Of a stretch of 64,000 bases of DNA, positions 1-13,075 are shown piece by piece. The stretch covers positions 155,209 to 219,208 of the forward strand of contig DF239212.1 of the NCBI GenBank assembly GCA_000507305.1, read 5' to 3'. Under the pieces are notes generated by a model. That model was not told the origin of the DNA. It searched no databases and saw nothing but the letters and a program-made list of their open reading frames with translations. Position numbers and translations under genes: made by a program. How positions within the stretch are numbered: position 1 is the first letter of the stretch; the number at the start of each line of letters is the position of its first letter. This DNA is from Breviolum minutum Mf 1.05b.01. Its lineage: Eukaryota; Sar; Dinophyceae; Suessiales; Symbiodiniaceae.

Positions 1-194
1 GTAGTGGTTGTAGTGGTAGTAGTGGTAGTGGTGGTAGTGGTGGTAGTGGTGGTAGTGGTGGTAGTGGTGGTAGTGGTGGTAGTGGTGGTAGTGGTGGTAG
101 GTAGGTAGTGGTAGTGGTAGTGGTAGTGGTAGTGGTAGTGGTAGTGGTAGTGGTAGTGGTAGTGGTAGTGGTAGTGGTAGTGGTAGTGGTAGTG

Positions 195-231
<37 letters not shown>
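1..231. repeat. GTA/GTG trinucleotide microsatellite
   Basis: A tract of GTAGTG and GTGGTA units passes into a pure GTA run at its right end and starts at the window edge. The apparent polyvaline frame over it is a by-product of the repeat. Confidence 0.95.
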
Positions 232-232
<1 letters not shown>

Positions 233-887
233 TCAAGAAGCACAATACAGAAAGATAAGATGTGAATGTGTTCGGATTGTGTTGTCGGTTTACATACAAT
301 ATGTTTTGGAACTTCAATTCCTACACAGAATCATCGTAACGATTCTTACTGTCGTGGTCATTTGTTGTCCTTCCACAATCTGTGCAGTCACTCGAGCTTG
401 TAAGTTTGCAGGAAAACTCCGAAACTAGCAGCTATTTCTTGGATTTGTTGAAGGTGATTTTTGACTTTTTACCAAGGGAGATCACCATTAAACCCAAGAA
501 AGGTCTATCACCACAATCGCAGCGGACAAACCCAAAGAGTGTACTTTTGTTGCGGTTTGCACGGTTACACAATCATCATTTTCCACATCTAAAGCACAAG
601 CTATACTCCACATAGAGACTCTACGTAGAGACATACAGAATCATATAGATATGATTTGATGTTTAGTTATTTGATATCGATGTCCAAGATATAATGTGTA
701 TATATATATATATTATATATTCTATTTTGCTGCATACTTCAACCAAAATCATGTTGCAATTTCTGGTAAATGACAATGACTGGGGGGTCCACTTCTCCTC
801 GGATGGGATTGGCCAACGAGGTTGCAGCCCAAAATGGCCATCGCTTGGTGTTGGGACATGCTCAGTCAAAACGCTGACGATTCAAAA

Positions 888-989
888 CTGGGTGGTGGCA
901 ACTCAAATATTTTTTATTTGCATCCCTATTTGGGGAAGATGAACCCATTTTGACTCATATTTTTCAGAGGGGTTGAAACCACCAACTAG
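888..989. mobile_element. Family A short inverted-repeat element, copy 1
   Basis: The ends are imperfect inverted repeats of the type CTAGGTGGTGGTTTCAAA. The centre reads ATTTTCACCCCTATTTGGGG with GATC/ATTTGACTCATA. It is about 100 bp with no coding capacity. Six further copies are in this window. Confidence 0.7.
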
Positions 990-1257
990 AAAAATATGGA
1001 GGTTTGGTCCAAGATTTTGAACAAGGCCCAAGAGACGTCAAATGAGTTCAAATGAAATGATGTTGCCGTAGAACAAACCCATATCGAATATTAGCTAACT
1101 ATGTAGGTTTGAATAGTGGCGGCTAAGTTCGGAAGCTATAACTTTGGAGAATTGAACGGTTTAATTGCAATTGTGGCATCACTTCAACGGTTCTTTCAAT
1201 CGGCATCCCTCAAATTTGATGTTACACTGTGAACTATTTTCAGTGTATGAAAATCAC

Positions 1258-1358
1258 TACTGTTGATGGAAGAAATCCAGCAATCACCACCTGGGATGTA
1301 AAAAAGCCCTGTAAATAATGTGATAAACATGGATAAACTACCTATTCCATCAACAGTA
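1258..1358. mobile_element. Family B short inverted-repeat element, copy 1
   Basis: The ends are TACTGTTGATGGAAGAAATC and its inverted form ...CCATCAACAGTA. The middle carries CACCACCTGGGATGTA and a TTTACAGGG-like motif. It is about 100 bp and non-coding. Confidence 0.72.
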
Positions 1359-3279
1359 TCATCACTGCTTCCAGTTCTTTCAGACCAGACTTACTTCCTA
1401 ACGTGTCATGACAGGAACTGGTGAGTTCCTCTCACCCCAACTGGTTAGGTGGAAATTATTGAAAGGTACTTCCAAGACAACTAACATGTTTACCCGGAAC
1501 CTGTTTGTCTATTTTGGGGGTTCAACCCTCAGCAGGGGTTATTTGTATTCCAGGTATTTTTTGTTCCCCATGTGATTCGTAGTTTCTTTCGCCTGTGGGT
1601 CATTTACTGAACTACTCACATCTTTCATAAACCCTAATCCCCTGAACAGAGACCAAAACTGAGATCCTCCCTCAATGATTTTGCTCATTGACTTATTTGT
1701 GTTTATCACAACTCGGGCTTTAAGACAAGGAATTCTATTTGATGGATTTGGGGTTATCACAAGCCCCTTGATGTTATTGACTCGTTTCATGTTGGATAAT
1801 GTTAACATCGGATTAGTAACCCACCTGTCAATAAAGTTGCGCAACTCCCGGTTTGGATTTGAAAAAAGCCTCCATGAAACCACCATTTGGGAAAATCTGT
1901 TGTTTACTTTTTTCTAAGCATTTAGTGAAGCAAATCTGCCACCTTTTTGAGTCCTCAGGTGTGAAACCATCATGGATAAGAAGGCCAAACGGGAAAGTCA
2001 CAACTCGACAGGGCTCGATGTGACTTTGTTGGAAAAGTGACTTAAAACCATGAATCCACTGAAAAGTGATATTGTCACCGTTATTTTGGGGCTAAACAAA
2101 AAAAAAACCTCCAAAAATAAGGTGCAAACTCCAAATTTTGAAAAAAAGAACAATAAAAGGTTAGTTGGGTCTAAAAGATAGATATCCTTGTATTATTCAA
2201 GTTGTAAAGATGAATCAAGATCAAACCTGATGTTAGAGAAAAGTCGGTCCTTTTCTTGAAAATGATCTGGTCAAATTATAGCGACCTCACACGGCCGATT
2301 TACCCCAAATGGTGGTTTATTAAGGGAAATCCCCTAAAAATCTCAGGGTTTCACCTAGGTCGGTGAAATATGATTCCATTTGGCCAGGCATCAATCGCCT
2401 CAAAGAGTCCAGGTTTTGGAGTGGTTTTTTGGTAGTCTCCGATTTGTGTCGCTTGCAGGATTCACGACTGGAATTTTGTTCCATCTTCCAAAGATAGGTG
2501 AAGAATGGTGAAGATTTCTAATGGCTAATTTTGAATGATGGGGGAATTTTTTCTGAATCTCAAAAATTTGTTGTGCCTGAAACTTCCAATCCAAGGTATT
2601 ATAATCCAAAATCAAATGCTTCTTTTTTTCCATAGGTGGACTTGTTCCTAGAATATCTGGCCATGTCTTGGGTGGGTGGCCATATTTTGGCACAAAAATG
2701 CCAGGCACCTGTGGATGCCGAAGATTCTGAGGAGCTCGGGTCACGATCAGTTGCTTAAGAAACCCCCCGTGGATGCCGGGTGAAAGAAATGGGGATATAG
2801 AATCGTAAATGTAAAATCATTATATGAAACACGTATGCAAATCAGAAGATTGACTTTACCAATCATGTTTGAGAGGAGGTTCTTTTGGTTTTGGAAAGTT
2901 TCGAAGTGTCTCAGACACTTCTCACTTCAATATATGACTTGAAGAGCTACGACTTCTGAGCTGACAGAATCCGTTTTTTGATGTTTTTCGTCTTTTTAAG
3001 CAAGGATTTTCAGATATGGCTTTTACCTCTTCATTTGCCTTAAAAAGATTCCAATAAAAAATGCAGCCTTCAGAGTTTAGATTCCGATGAAAAAAATGTC
3101 TGTCACTGCCTGGCATCGGCCCTCACACCGAAATGTCACGTGGAATTCCAGGAGCGTTTGCCTTTGTTCGGAGCCTCGGAAAGGGTGATTGTTCTGGACC
3201 AAGGTGGAAGGTTCATGGTCCAAACATGTCCAAACCAAAAAAGTCAGTCGTTCTCGTTGCCAGAAATAGGTATACATGT
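1359..3279. other. No gene recognised
   Basis: The 115-codon minus-strand frame at 1539-1886 and the 114-codon one at 2400-2744 have no recognisable domain and no splice partners. The rest is AT-rich, with imperfect inverted pieces such as the GATATTGTCACCG area near 2070. Confidence 0.6.
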
Positions 3280-3394
3280 CTAGGTGGTGGCAACTCAAAT
3301 AAGTTTTGGAATTTTCACCCCGAATGTTTGGGGTTTCATGATCCAATTTGACTTGCGCATATTTTTCAAATGGGTTGGTTCAAACACCAGCTAC
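3280..3394. mobile_element. Family A element, copy 2
   Basis: It has the same terminal GGTGGTGG...TTCAAACACCAG arrangement and the same CACCCC core as the 888-989 copy. It is more diverged at the right end. Confidence 0.6.
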
Positions 3395-4601
3395 AGTAGA
3401 TATACATGTTCATGTTTTATTTTCCGGAGAAGCCTATGGTTCCATATTTCCTCGAAAACCACCGAGTTGAAAAAGTTGGAAAAAAACACAAAACAGATTC
3501 GATGGGTTTTTCCTGGAATGGCTTGGTTGGTTGGATTGTTGTTTTACATCCAAAGCAGGTCGGTCAGAAAGTGAAGATCCAAAAAACTGACAGCAGAAAA
3601 ACTCTAGGACAAACTGGACAGAAAGCCATGTGAGCCCTGTTACTTTGGACTCTTGGGTTCCTTCTGGGTCCTTGTGACGCGAGGAAAAAGGATGAATGAG
3701 GGCCAGGGATTTTTTGGGTTATCATGAGACCACCACGACTGAGAGGGTGAAAGTAGTTGCATGAAAGTATACCCATAGTATCCATGTTTCGTATATTTGC
3801 TTACATTTACCATAATAATCAACCAAATGTAGGTAAATATACCATACACGGATGGTATGGGATAGTTAGTGCAAGCGAAGGATTCCCTGCTATGTAGACG
3901 CTCGATGAGTTTGCAGAACTTTGAAAGGGGTCGAGTCTGTTCAAGTGTCGTTGATTTGGCCGAACGTGCCAGGCGCTAGGAACAGTTTATGATTGGCTAC
4001 GTATATTCGATATGCATTGACATGCTTCATAGCAAAGATCTTGCAAAAGCCATCCGGCAATTGTTGATAGGAAAGAAAAAGACACTTCAGGTACATCCCT
4101 ACATTCCTTTCGAAATAAACCATACTTTTGTTTTTTTCACATCCTAAATTTTTTCGAAGGAAGCTGCTCCATATGACATTTTCGCTGCAAGGGGTTGGCC
4201 ATTGTGAGCCTAAGGCACTTGGCGTTGCAACATGGACACTTTCAACTCGCTCGTGTGTTGCTAGATCGTTTGGAGCAGGCCCCCAGATGGAGCTGAGTCC
4301 TAGTGCCTGCTTTGTTTACAAAAAGATGGCCCAAAATCTGTTCTTTTTTTTGCTTGTAACCATCGGAAAACGACGTTTTTGTGGATAATACAAAATCAGA
4401 ATTTGAATGTTAGTTTTGACTTCGGATATTTGGATCTGGTGGAAAACAACATTTGTGTCACTGACCTATCCATATACCTTACCACATTCTAACCATGTAT
4501 TTTTTTTGTTGTCGTTTTCGCTGCGTTTCGCTGCGCAGAATACGGGTCGAGAACAAAGCCAGACGAGGAAGAAGGTGGATTTCTTTGGGGGGCAGCCTTG
4601 G

Positions 4602-4730
4602 TACTGTTGATGGTTCAGAAATGCGGCAATCACCGCCGTTTGGATGGTGCTAAATCCCTGGTAAATATCGTGGGATAAACTACCAACCTCAACTGGTGCA
4701 ACCGCCGGATTTCTGGTTGCCATCAACAGT
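4602..4730. mobile_element. Family B element, copy 2
   Basis: TACTGTTGATGG and CCATCAACAGT ends are intact. The interior has the GCAATCACC and CCGGATTTCTGG blocks of the family. Confidence 0.7.
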
Positions 4731-5528
4731 CATGGGGTGGAACTTTTTGATGAAAAATCGCTGCGGTTCGGAAGTTGATAGGTCAGTGAATCCGCAGATT
4801 CATGTCGGTTCGTCAGCTGGTTGTTTCGGAAAAATCAATGTGCGAAAGATTGTTATGAATGTTATGGGGAAGCTGATTTTCATAGACATAAAACCAAGGA
4901 CAGATCTTTCTGGAGGATTGATTAATGGAGAATTCACACACTTCAAAACATCTGACACATGTTTAATACTTACCCAGATTTGATATTTCATAGGAACCTA
5001 AGGGGAACCCCCCCCAATACCCCCCCCCCCAGAAATAAGGTTTCCCGCAATAAGACCTTATCATGGCCTTATTTCTTGGGGTGAATAATGATTCCTCTAC
5101 ACCCTTCAAGTCCCTTCGTGTCAACTTGCCCTGGACAGAACTTGGTGGAAACTTTGGCATCCAGGACAAAGTTTTCGATGGTCGTGGTGCGATCAGGTTT
5201 CGGGACAACGATTGTTTTCCATGTGAATATCATAATTTGAAGATTTCTTAGTTCCCTGGAGGATATATGCTACATGAGTATGTCTATTATGTCTCAAAAT
5301 GAGGTACCTCCAAATTTCTCAAAAAAATGCTTGATATGAATTGTCATGAAGTTATTCAATCAACAAAATGTATCCAATCATACTTAAAGTGTTAGATGTT
5401 GAGTTGGCCACTTGGGAGTTGAATGGAGTTGAACCTTGAGACTTCTTATTGCTTGGTTCACTTGAAGTCACAGAAATTTGTTCAATTGTTGTTCTCCAAT
5501 TTTATTTGTCAAAAAGAAAACATGATGT

Positions 5529-6113
5529 ATGCCTGCAACACTTATAGATAAAGATTTGCACATTGTGGAACAGATATGTTTGGAGAAGTCACAACGTTTG
5601 CCCTGTTGTCTCCAACATAGATGGCACCCAAAACAAGAAACGATTCTCTCATGGAGCTTGGTGACTAGCGGCATGGCAATGGTTGAAAGATACATCTGTA
5701 ATCCAGATGTTGCGAGCCGCCATCACACGCCAACAGACTTGATACACAAAGATTTGCAAGAGCGGATTCACACACATGTTTTTTCCTGTGTATTTTTTCT
5801 TTTTTTGGGGGGGGGGTCGCCCCGCCGGTTTTGCCCAGTGATATTGTCACTTCCAGAAACAAGGGGGCCCTGCCCCCTTGGTATTTTTTGCCAGGTTTTT
5901 ATGTATAGCTTATATCATGTTATATGTTTATATCTATCTCTATGGCATTTGCTTACTGAGCTCAGCCTAAATTGCAGGATGTTAGAAAATCAGCTTCGGG
6001 AAGATGAGTTCAAGGCTGACTCTTTTGGGGGAAAGAGGCATCCGGCATCAGGATTCGAGAAATCCAAAATGCCCTCACTTACAAAACCCCATCTAACGTC
6101 GTATCTCCAATAG
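5529..6113 (+). other. Open reading frame of 194 codons, coding status doubtful
   Basis: This is the longest plus-strand frame in the left 14 kb. It is interrupted by a G/C homopolymer stretch (about 5805-5880) and reads through low-complexity T-rich DNA. It contains two loosely similar segments around DKDLHIVEQ and HKDLQERIH, which suggests a partial duplication. No domain is recognisable. Because every clear gene here is on the other strand, I treat it as a chance frame. Confidence 0.12.
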
Positions 6114-6501
6114 CGGAAACCGGCTTTTATTTTCAGCTACAATTACAACTACGTAGAACGACTACTTTGAGTTAGATACGTGAATTGATATTCATAAGGA
6201 TATATAGATAGGTGAGATTATTATTGGAAACCACTGTATTTTCGCTCTGACACTATCGCCCAAGGTCATTCATGTTCAATGGTTGATATTAGAAGAGCTG
6301 TCCGAATCCCTAATCGGTTCTGCCTTTTTTCGTTCTCAGGCAAGTTAGTTGTACGTGAAAAGCACCATTTTTCAATGTATGGTTGACATCTGGCAATACT
6401 CCTTGAAAGCTTCACAGTTCGCCCCCAAAAAATAGGCCCTCAAAAAGGGGGGGCCCCGAAAAGGAAAGCATCGTCAAAATGAGCATCATTTTTTCAGGGA
6501 C

Positions 6502-6627
6502 CTATGTTTTGTTAAACTTCCGGGGGCTGCATCGCGCAGGTTCAGAACTTGTTTCGATACGCGTTTTTCGCTTACCTTTCTCTCCTCGCTCCTGGAGGGT
6601 GTCCTCGGAAATTTCCACTGGCAGCAT
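6502..6627 (-). other. Possible single exon (41-codon frame)
   Basis: The minus strand reads LPVEISEDTLQERGEKGKRK, a charged stretch unlike the surrounding AT-rich DNA. A good GT donor with the sequence AAAG then GTAAGC lies inside it. No family is recognised and there are no partner exons. Confidence 0.15.
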
Positions 6628-6837
6628 TACGAAGATACTAGAAGCGACATGTAGGTTCGGAAGAAACCTACAACCCTCCAAGAAGCTGGAACCTGCTGGA
6701 TTTTAGTGTTTTTTAGACTTACACTCCAAACTAACATAGCTGGAACAAGGACCATGAAGCAAGGTCCAAGACTCTTCTGGTTTTGTTCTGCACAAGTCTG
6801 AACCAAGGGTCTTTTGTATGTATACAGTATACATTTA

Positions 6838-6940
6838 TTTTTATATATATATATATATCTACAAGTACTATTTGCATAGATATTTATGATTTATATATTA
6901 TATACATAATATTTATATAAATATATTTATATATATGCAA
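6838..6940. repeat. TA-rich dinucleotide tract, one of many
   Basis: TATATATA runs recur throughout. Others are near 697, 7830, 10590, 10737, 15890, 19180, 20050, 24920, 35337, 37425, 38685, 41110, 53080, 53480, 54000, 55370, 57250 and 63510. Many lie in introns. Confidence 0.85.
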
Positions 6941-7092
6941 TCTGAGTAAATCACATGAGAGACTAATATATTGTACATGGTAAATTCCAATGCACACTGA
7001 TGGTTCCCGAAAGGCTGAAGTGGCGAAAATCTTCCTGGAGATGAGATACTTTCAAAAGGCGATGGAACCGAAAATCTGAAAATCAGCAAGGC

Positions 7093-7141
7093 GGTGGTTG
7101 TGGTTGTGGTTGTTGTTGTTGTTGCTGTTGTTGTTGTTGTT
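7093..7141. repeat. GTT trinucleotide microsatellite
   Basis: Runs of GTT with scattered GTG units are followed by ACAAGTACT repeats. Confidence 0.9.
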
Positions 7142-8095
7142 GTATCACAAGTACTACAAGTACTACAAGTACACATGGGAACCCACAACCTTCATTTGTT
7201 AGGGGTTTTAACCCTTATCTCTGGGGTTTAAAACCTTCATGTTTCATGCTTTTGAGGTCTAAGGGACTACAGTAGTGCCTTGCCCTGCAGCTGTCAACAA
7301 CCTTGCTTTGCAGAGATTGTGTTTTTTGCTTTTTTTTGAAGATCTCGAATGATGATAACTTCTGAGTCGTGTTTAAGATGTCAAACGTTAGTTAAAATGA
7401 GATGAGAATGATGAGATGTTCACATGACTCAGTTGCACTGTTGGAGGTATGAAAAACATTGAAAAACTCTAAGTGAGTCAATTTCATAGGGTTTTCTGTC
7501 AAAATCCAGTTCTTTTGCTCATTTTTTGAGTGGGTTTGGTTGTACTCACTGGAATGATGTGGAAGCCATGGACAGGAAGAACAGAACGAGAATGTGCGCC
7601 AGAAACTTGTGCTAAATACGGTAAATCACCTCATTGAAGCTTTGGGAATTCTTTCAGAAGAGCAATTTACATGATTTTACATGTACGTATATATCTGCAT
7701 CATTTATTTGATCAAATTATTGCGGCGTCGCACGACCCCACCCCAAAAGGTAGCTACGGAGAGAAATCCCTTTATTTCAAGGAAATCCAGGTTGGTGAGA
7801 TATCAAATTATAATATGGCCAGTTGATATCTATATATATATATATATATTATTTATATAGCTATGTACAGTATATCTACTTTAATTGATTACTTGCATAC
7901 GCACATATTCTTGCAGAGAATTACGATAGTCCTGATAAGAATGATAATCGGCCAGTATTTGGGGGTAATCATCCTTATGGTGAAGGTCATGATGATTATC
8001 ACAAAATTTGATGCGATTATGTTCATCATGATCATAATGGTTATCATTATCAGCATCCTCACCATGATGGTGCTCCTGCTCATTTACTCATCAAA

Positions 8096-8137
8096 CCAAC
8101 AACAGCAACAACAACAACAACAACAACATCGTCATCG

Positions 8138-8198
<61 letters not shown>

Positions 8199-8199
8199 T
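8096..8199. repeat. CAA tract followed by CAT tract
   Basis: About 10 CAA units run straight into about 22 CAT/CGT units. The polyQ/polyH frame over it is not a gene. Confidence 0.93.
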
Positions 8200-8536
8200 T
8201 CCTACCAAAAGAAGTCAGATATGAATAGTTGTTCTTCAGACAACATATGTAGATGCTGTTTCACTTGTGGGGGAGTCCAGCCGTAGGGGGCTCATCCTCA
8301 TCATCAGCAGCAGCACCAGGAAAGCTAGTTGGCGAAAATTCACCTTAACTGCCAGGGGGAAGGAGGGGTTAGTTAATACGCAAACAGTTTGTACATACTC
8401 TCCTGGGATCTAACATATCCCCTGAAAAGTCAATTTTGAAGATGATTCTCCTTTTCCCAAGGTGGGATTTGTTAGTTCCCTAATGGTATATCTACATGGA
8501 CATGTAAGTTGGAAGCCCAAGAATTTACATCACCGT

Positions 8537-8655
8537 CACCTCCCCTGAAGTTTAACGAATGGTGAACCACCTGAAAATTCGCCCCTGGAAAGGGAGATTC
8601 CGATTTTTTCAAACCATCATGGCTTCAGGTTCCATTCATTAAACTTTGGGGGGTG
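8537..8655. mobile_element. Family D-like inverted-repeat element
   Basis: CACCTCCCCTGAAGTTTAAC plus GAATGG at the left mirrors CCATTCATTAAACTTTGGGG at the right. Inside are shorter inverted CACCTGAA and CTTCAGGTTCC arms. Confidence 0.6.
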
Positions 8656-9363
8656 TTCTTTTAAGAGTTACACCCCGGAAGACTCACGGCTGGAGGGCCC
8701 CAAAACGATGATTTGGGATAGTGGTGACTCCGGCTTAAAATATGGCCATGTTTGGTTATGTTATCAATTTCTGGGGTGTAAGGTACCACTGATTTTTAGA
8801 ATATTGAAACGAGCCAAAGCAAAGACATGTTCAATCCTGCTAGTTTTGCTGTGACAATTTTAGATTCCTTGACATCCTGTGGCCTTGTGATGAACCACTC
8901 CTAATTTTTGTGGTTGTTGAAACTTCAACGGTTTCCGGTTGACGTTGTGTCGACCGTGTGTTTCGGAGAACAATGAATTGTCGTTTAAACATGTATATAT
9001 CTTGGATTATAGTAGCAGACGAACCATTTTATCCCGGACATGGTCAGGAGTGTGTATCACCGTGAAAGAAACATGCGATTGACACCCTCACACAGAGCTG
9101 GCTATATTGCTATATGCCCTTTATTCAAGGGGTTTGCCACATCACCCCCAGTGTTAAAATTGGTACTCAACCTTTCTTATTGATGTGTAAGGGGCCCATG
9201 TGTCAAAGCTTGTCGTAGTCTTTCCTTCTTATCCCAGTATGAAATCTTGGTGGGGAGATTTCTCTTAAGGATGGCAGCCTTGCTGAGTGTCTACTGGGTG
9301 AGTTTGGACTCCCAGTGGTTTTGTTGAGTGTTCTGAGGTGCACTGGGACTGTCCAACAGGTTC

Positions 9364-9473
9364 TAGTGTTGATGGAAGACATCCTGCAACAGTTGAAATC
9401 TAGCTTCTCCCGCTATTTTCAAGTTTCTATATACATCCCAGGTGGTGATTGCTGGATTTCTTCCATCAACGTT
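9364..9473. mobile_element. Family B element, copy 3
   Basis: It has a TAGTGTTGATGGAAGACATC left end and a GCTGGATTTCTTCCATCAAC right end, with the CCCAGGTGGTGATT block inside. It is in the opposite orientation to the 1258 copy. Confidence 0.7.
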
Positions 9474-10114
9474 ATGTTGTTCTTCTGACATCGTTTTCAC
9501 CTATGGGAAAGAAATAAAAGTTAGACCAAAATGAAGCGAGAAAGCAGTCTCGTATATAGAACATAAGTATATATCGATGGTGTGTTATCCAACATGCCTC
9601 TAAAACCCCAGGTTGGATGGACCATTAGGTGGTATTTTTCCAACCCAGCTTTTATTGGAGATTCAGTTGATCAAGGACCTTTCCGGGTATCCAACAAGTC
9701 ATTTGGTTATTTGGAACCTTGGTGGCCATTTTTTGGGGGAAACGGCACCGTTTTCTCCTAATGGAGTCGGTTCCAAAACGATTCCTCCGAGTGACTAAGC
9801 TCCCACCTTTCTTTAAGGGTGAAAATCCGGCAAATTCGACTCTTTCAGGGGTGACTTCGTATTATCCCTCAAAGGTGGGGAGAGATTCACAGGGAAAATT
9901 CATGTTGCATTTGAATTTTCATGTTGTACCTGAAATTCTAGACATAACTGTCATCACCGACACTCCATCATCTTGAAGTCTTTCGTCAAAGGTAACCTTT
10001 CACAAAACTAACAGAAATCACTGTTCCAAAGAGATCCACTAGCAGGAAAGATCTTAGGAAAATCATAGAAAAGCACATTGGACACATGAAGGATCCTATA
10101 AGGATCCTAATAAA

Positions 10115-10483
10115 TCACCATTGCACACGATTGGAAGATTCCTCAAGTACCTTGGCAACCAGGGCTGGCTTTGGGGGAATAAAGTTAATGTAGATTAACG
10201 TCTTAACTGGATGTTTTCCAGGTAATCTCAATTGGATACCTTTGGAAAACATCCTAAGAACACCACAGATCTTCCTGTCAAACTTTGGTGTTTCAAGCTC
10301 TCCCTGCCTTGGACCATCCTGGTCAACCGGTCCCACCAGTTCCACCTGTCTAACGCACCGAGTTTCGAAGCAATATGACAGCTTCACCCAAGAGCAGCCA
10401 GAGAAGTCTGGGGGACAGGGATGAGGGTGGTGTTTTTGTGCAGCTTGCTTTTTGAAGACCCCCATAAAATTAGAGACTTTCAA
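10115..10483 (-). other. Open reading frame of 122 codons, coding status doubtful
   Basis: An uninterrupted minus-strand frame contains VELVGPVDQDGPRQGELETP. It is on the same strand as the real genes and has more even base composition than its flanks. No domain is recognisable, and the multi-exon pattern seen elsewhere makes an intronless gene unlikely. It may contain one or two exons. Confidence 0.15.
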
Positions 10484-11302
10484 CTTTTGAACTATAATTT
10501 CGGGTGTGCCTCCCTAGTTCTTGCACATTTGAACCGTCCCAGGGAACACCAGCCAAGCAAATATGAAAAAGATAGGTGTGTGTGTGTGTATGCATATATA
10601 TATATATATTTACAAATGTATGTATATATGTGATTACATAATACCCAAAAATTATCTTACTTCAGAAGATTTACCCTTTCCAAATAGCCCATTTTGAGTT
10701 TGGATGGTAAATTTCCAGGTGCAAGGACTTATCTGATATATATATATATAAATATATATATATATATTTAAAGAGTATACCAAACACTGCCCATGCGGTG
10801 GAGATGTATTTATGTACGTCAATCCCCACTAAAACACCAGTTGAACTACCAAGTATGAGGGTTTGTTTACGTTTACGATGTGGTTGTCGTTGAATGGTGT
10901 CAACTAATGTACAAAGTGACAAATGCAATGGGCTGAATGATGAAATTGCACCCAGTTGCTTATGTTCTTGCGAGTTTTTTGGGCACCCTTTTCTTTTGTT
11001 TCTAGCATGGTAAATCACCATCAAACCACCATTTGGGGAATAGTTTTTAGTTTTGTCCAACCACATTTAGCAAATCTATACCCCTGAAAACTAACATATC
11101 CCCTGAATATTGATGGTTGGTAAAGATGAGTTACTTCCTTTTCTCAAATGGTCCCTATTCAGGGGACATTCGTTCATTTTCTGGTCCGGGTAATTAAGTT
11201 TTAGTGCACCGCCAGGGACAAGTTGAGACCTGAGTCGTGGCAACATATGTTGGACTGGCACTGCTGCCATGTTTGGAAACAAAAAAGTCACATGTTCTTT
11301 TT

Positions 11303-11404
11303 CTATGTGGTGGTTCCAAATTATGTTTTATTTTCACCCTTATTTGGGGAAGATGAACCCAATTTGACTGATATTTTTCAGATGGGTTGGTTCAACTACC
11401 AGCC
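11303..11404. mobile_element. Family A element, copy 3
   Basis: It has TGTGGTGGTTCCAAA and GGTTGGTTCAACTACCAG ends and a TTCACCCTTATTTGGGGAAG core, in the same orientation as copies 1 and 2. Confidence 0.65.
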
Positions 11405-12148
11405 AGTCTTGTTTAAAGAACTTCCGGTGGTTTCGTGATGTCCCTTCCAATGGAGTGACTGAGATACCAAAGGTCGCTGACCTTTTGGGAGTGATTTTTT
11501 GTGACTGAGATTTTTGTTGCTTCTCTACTTTTGCAGGCCTAAGCAGACACATCATTGGGTAATTGTGGCAACTTCAACACATCAGTTGATGAAAGTTGAA
11601 TTTTGCCTTGGGATTTTTTTCGATTTAGGGGTTTTGTTTTCCTTGACAAAACCTTTGAATCATAACTGGTTACCTGGTTGTCCAACTCAATTTGAAGCTG
11701 GCACTGGGTAAAAGATCAGGCAAATTCTGATCAACTCGGGCCTATGAGCTTCAATTGTTGATGTTCATGGTTCGGAAGATATCAAAACTTGCTATTTTAA
11801 AGGGGGTTACCATGGAGTTACCTGTTCCAAACCATCATTTTGGGTATCCATGTTAGTTTTCGGAAGTGTATGTCATACATTTCTACCATCGGAACTCTCT
11901 AAGACAATCCCAGACCGATGCTTGTGGTTTTAACCATGGAGACTACACATGAATATATACAGATACCTAGGAATTTTCAGGATTAGTTTTGTGTACACTT
12001 GGGTAACTTCAATCTGGGAAGCTTCAAGATGGAAAGAATGATTCGCTTATTTTGTAGGCTAGATCTAGGTTGCCAGTTCAAAGATGGGAGTGAGTACAAC
12101 CCCTTCTTCAAGGCCTGTCTTTGAAGGGCTGCGCAGTTTCAGGGGCTA

Positions 12149-12296
12149 CTACTTGGAGGATCACCCCACCTATTAAGTAAGTTAGTAACCCCAGTTTGAA
12201 ACCACTTAGGCCATTTGGAAGGGAAACAACCCCAGTTAGGGGATTTTCTAACAATGATTACTAACCACTTACTAAACGGGATGATCCTCCAAGTAG
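12149..12296. mobile_element. Family E inverted-repeat element
   Basis: CTACTTGGAGGATCACCCCA at the left is mirrored by GGGATGATCCTCCAAGTAG at the right, with AGTAAGTTAGTAA and TTACTAACCACTTACT continuing the arms inward. A fragment of the same sequence is at about 41837-41882. Confidence 0.7.
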
Positions 12297-12832
12297 AGAT
12301 ATAAGTTTGCCTTATGTTTTTTTTCACCGCTGGGATTCAATGGCTATGCCTTTGTGACGGATCAAAACCTTGCCAGGATCCGAAAAGATGCATGGGGAAC
12401 CCAGGGAACCCATGATCCCATTCATGGTGATGTTACACTCAGAAAGTTGGGTTTTCATGGAAACCTAAACAATGGTATGTTTTAAAGACAGGTTGACACC
12501 ATGTACTGAAGAGGATTGCAAATGTTCATGTTCAGATGAAAGAGGTCCAAAAACAATACATACATTACATACATATATATACATATTTTTTACAGCATAT
12601 ACATACGAAATGTTTATCAGTGGCATATTGTATATCTAACTTCAGCCAATGCTTAGTCGATGATCAAGCCTAGGCATATGTGCAGAAATGGTCCCTGTCA
12701 TAGTGCTTTAACCACCACTGTTGGCTAATGTCTTCGATTCCATACTTTGATGGAGGTAAGAATGTTTTCCACTTCCAGTATATTACCTGCAAAATACATG
12801 GCTAGCCACTCCTAGTGATTGCGATGGTTACT

Positions 12833-12845
12833 AGTAGTAGTACTG

Positions 12846-12914
<69 letters not shown>

Positions 12915-13075
12915 ACTACTACTAGTAGGACTACTGCTACTACTACTAGTACTACTACTACTACTACTACTAGGACTACTACTACTAGGACTACTACTAG
13001 GACTACTACTACTAGGACTACCACTGCTACGACTACTACTGCTACGACTACTATTGCTAGGACTACTATTCCTGT
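12833..13075. repeat. CTA/TAC trinucleotide microsatellite, about 240 bp
   Basis: A pure TAC run at the left passes into interrupted CTACTACTAGGA units at the right. It is the longest simple repeat fully inside the window. Confidence 0.94.

Noticed and set aside
108..428. Polyvaline open frame over the left-edge repeat
   Set aside because: It is the translation of a GTA/GTG microsatellite; the remainder has no domain.
7863..8228. Frame with polyQ and polyH tracts
   Set aside because: It is a translation of CAA and CAT repeats preceded by AT-rich DNA; no splice or domain support.
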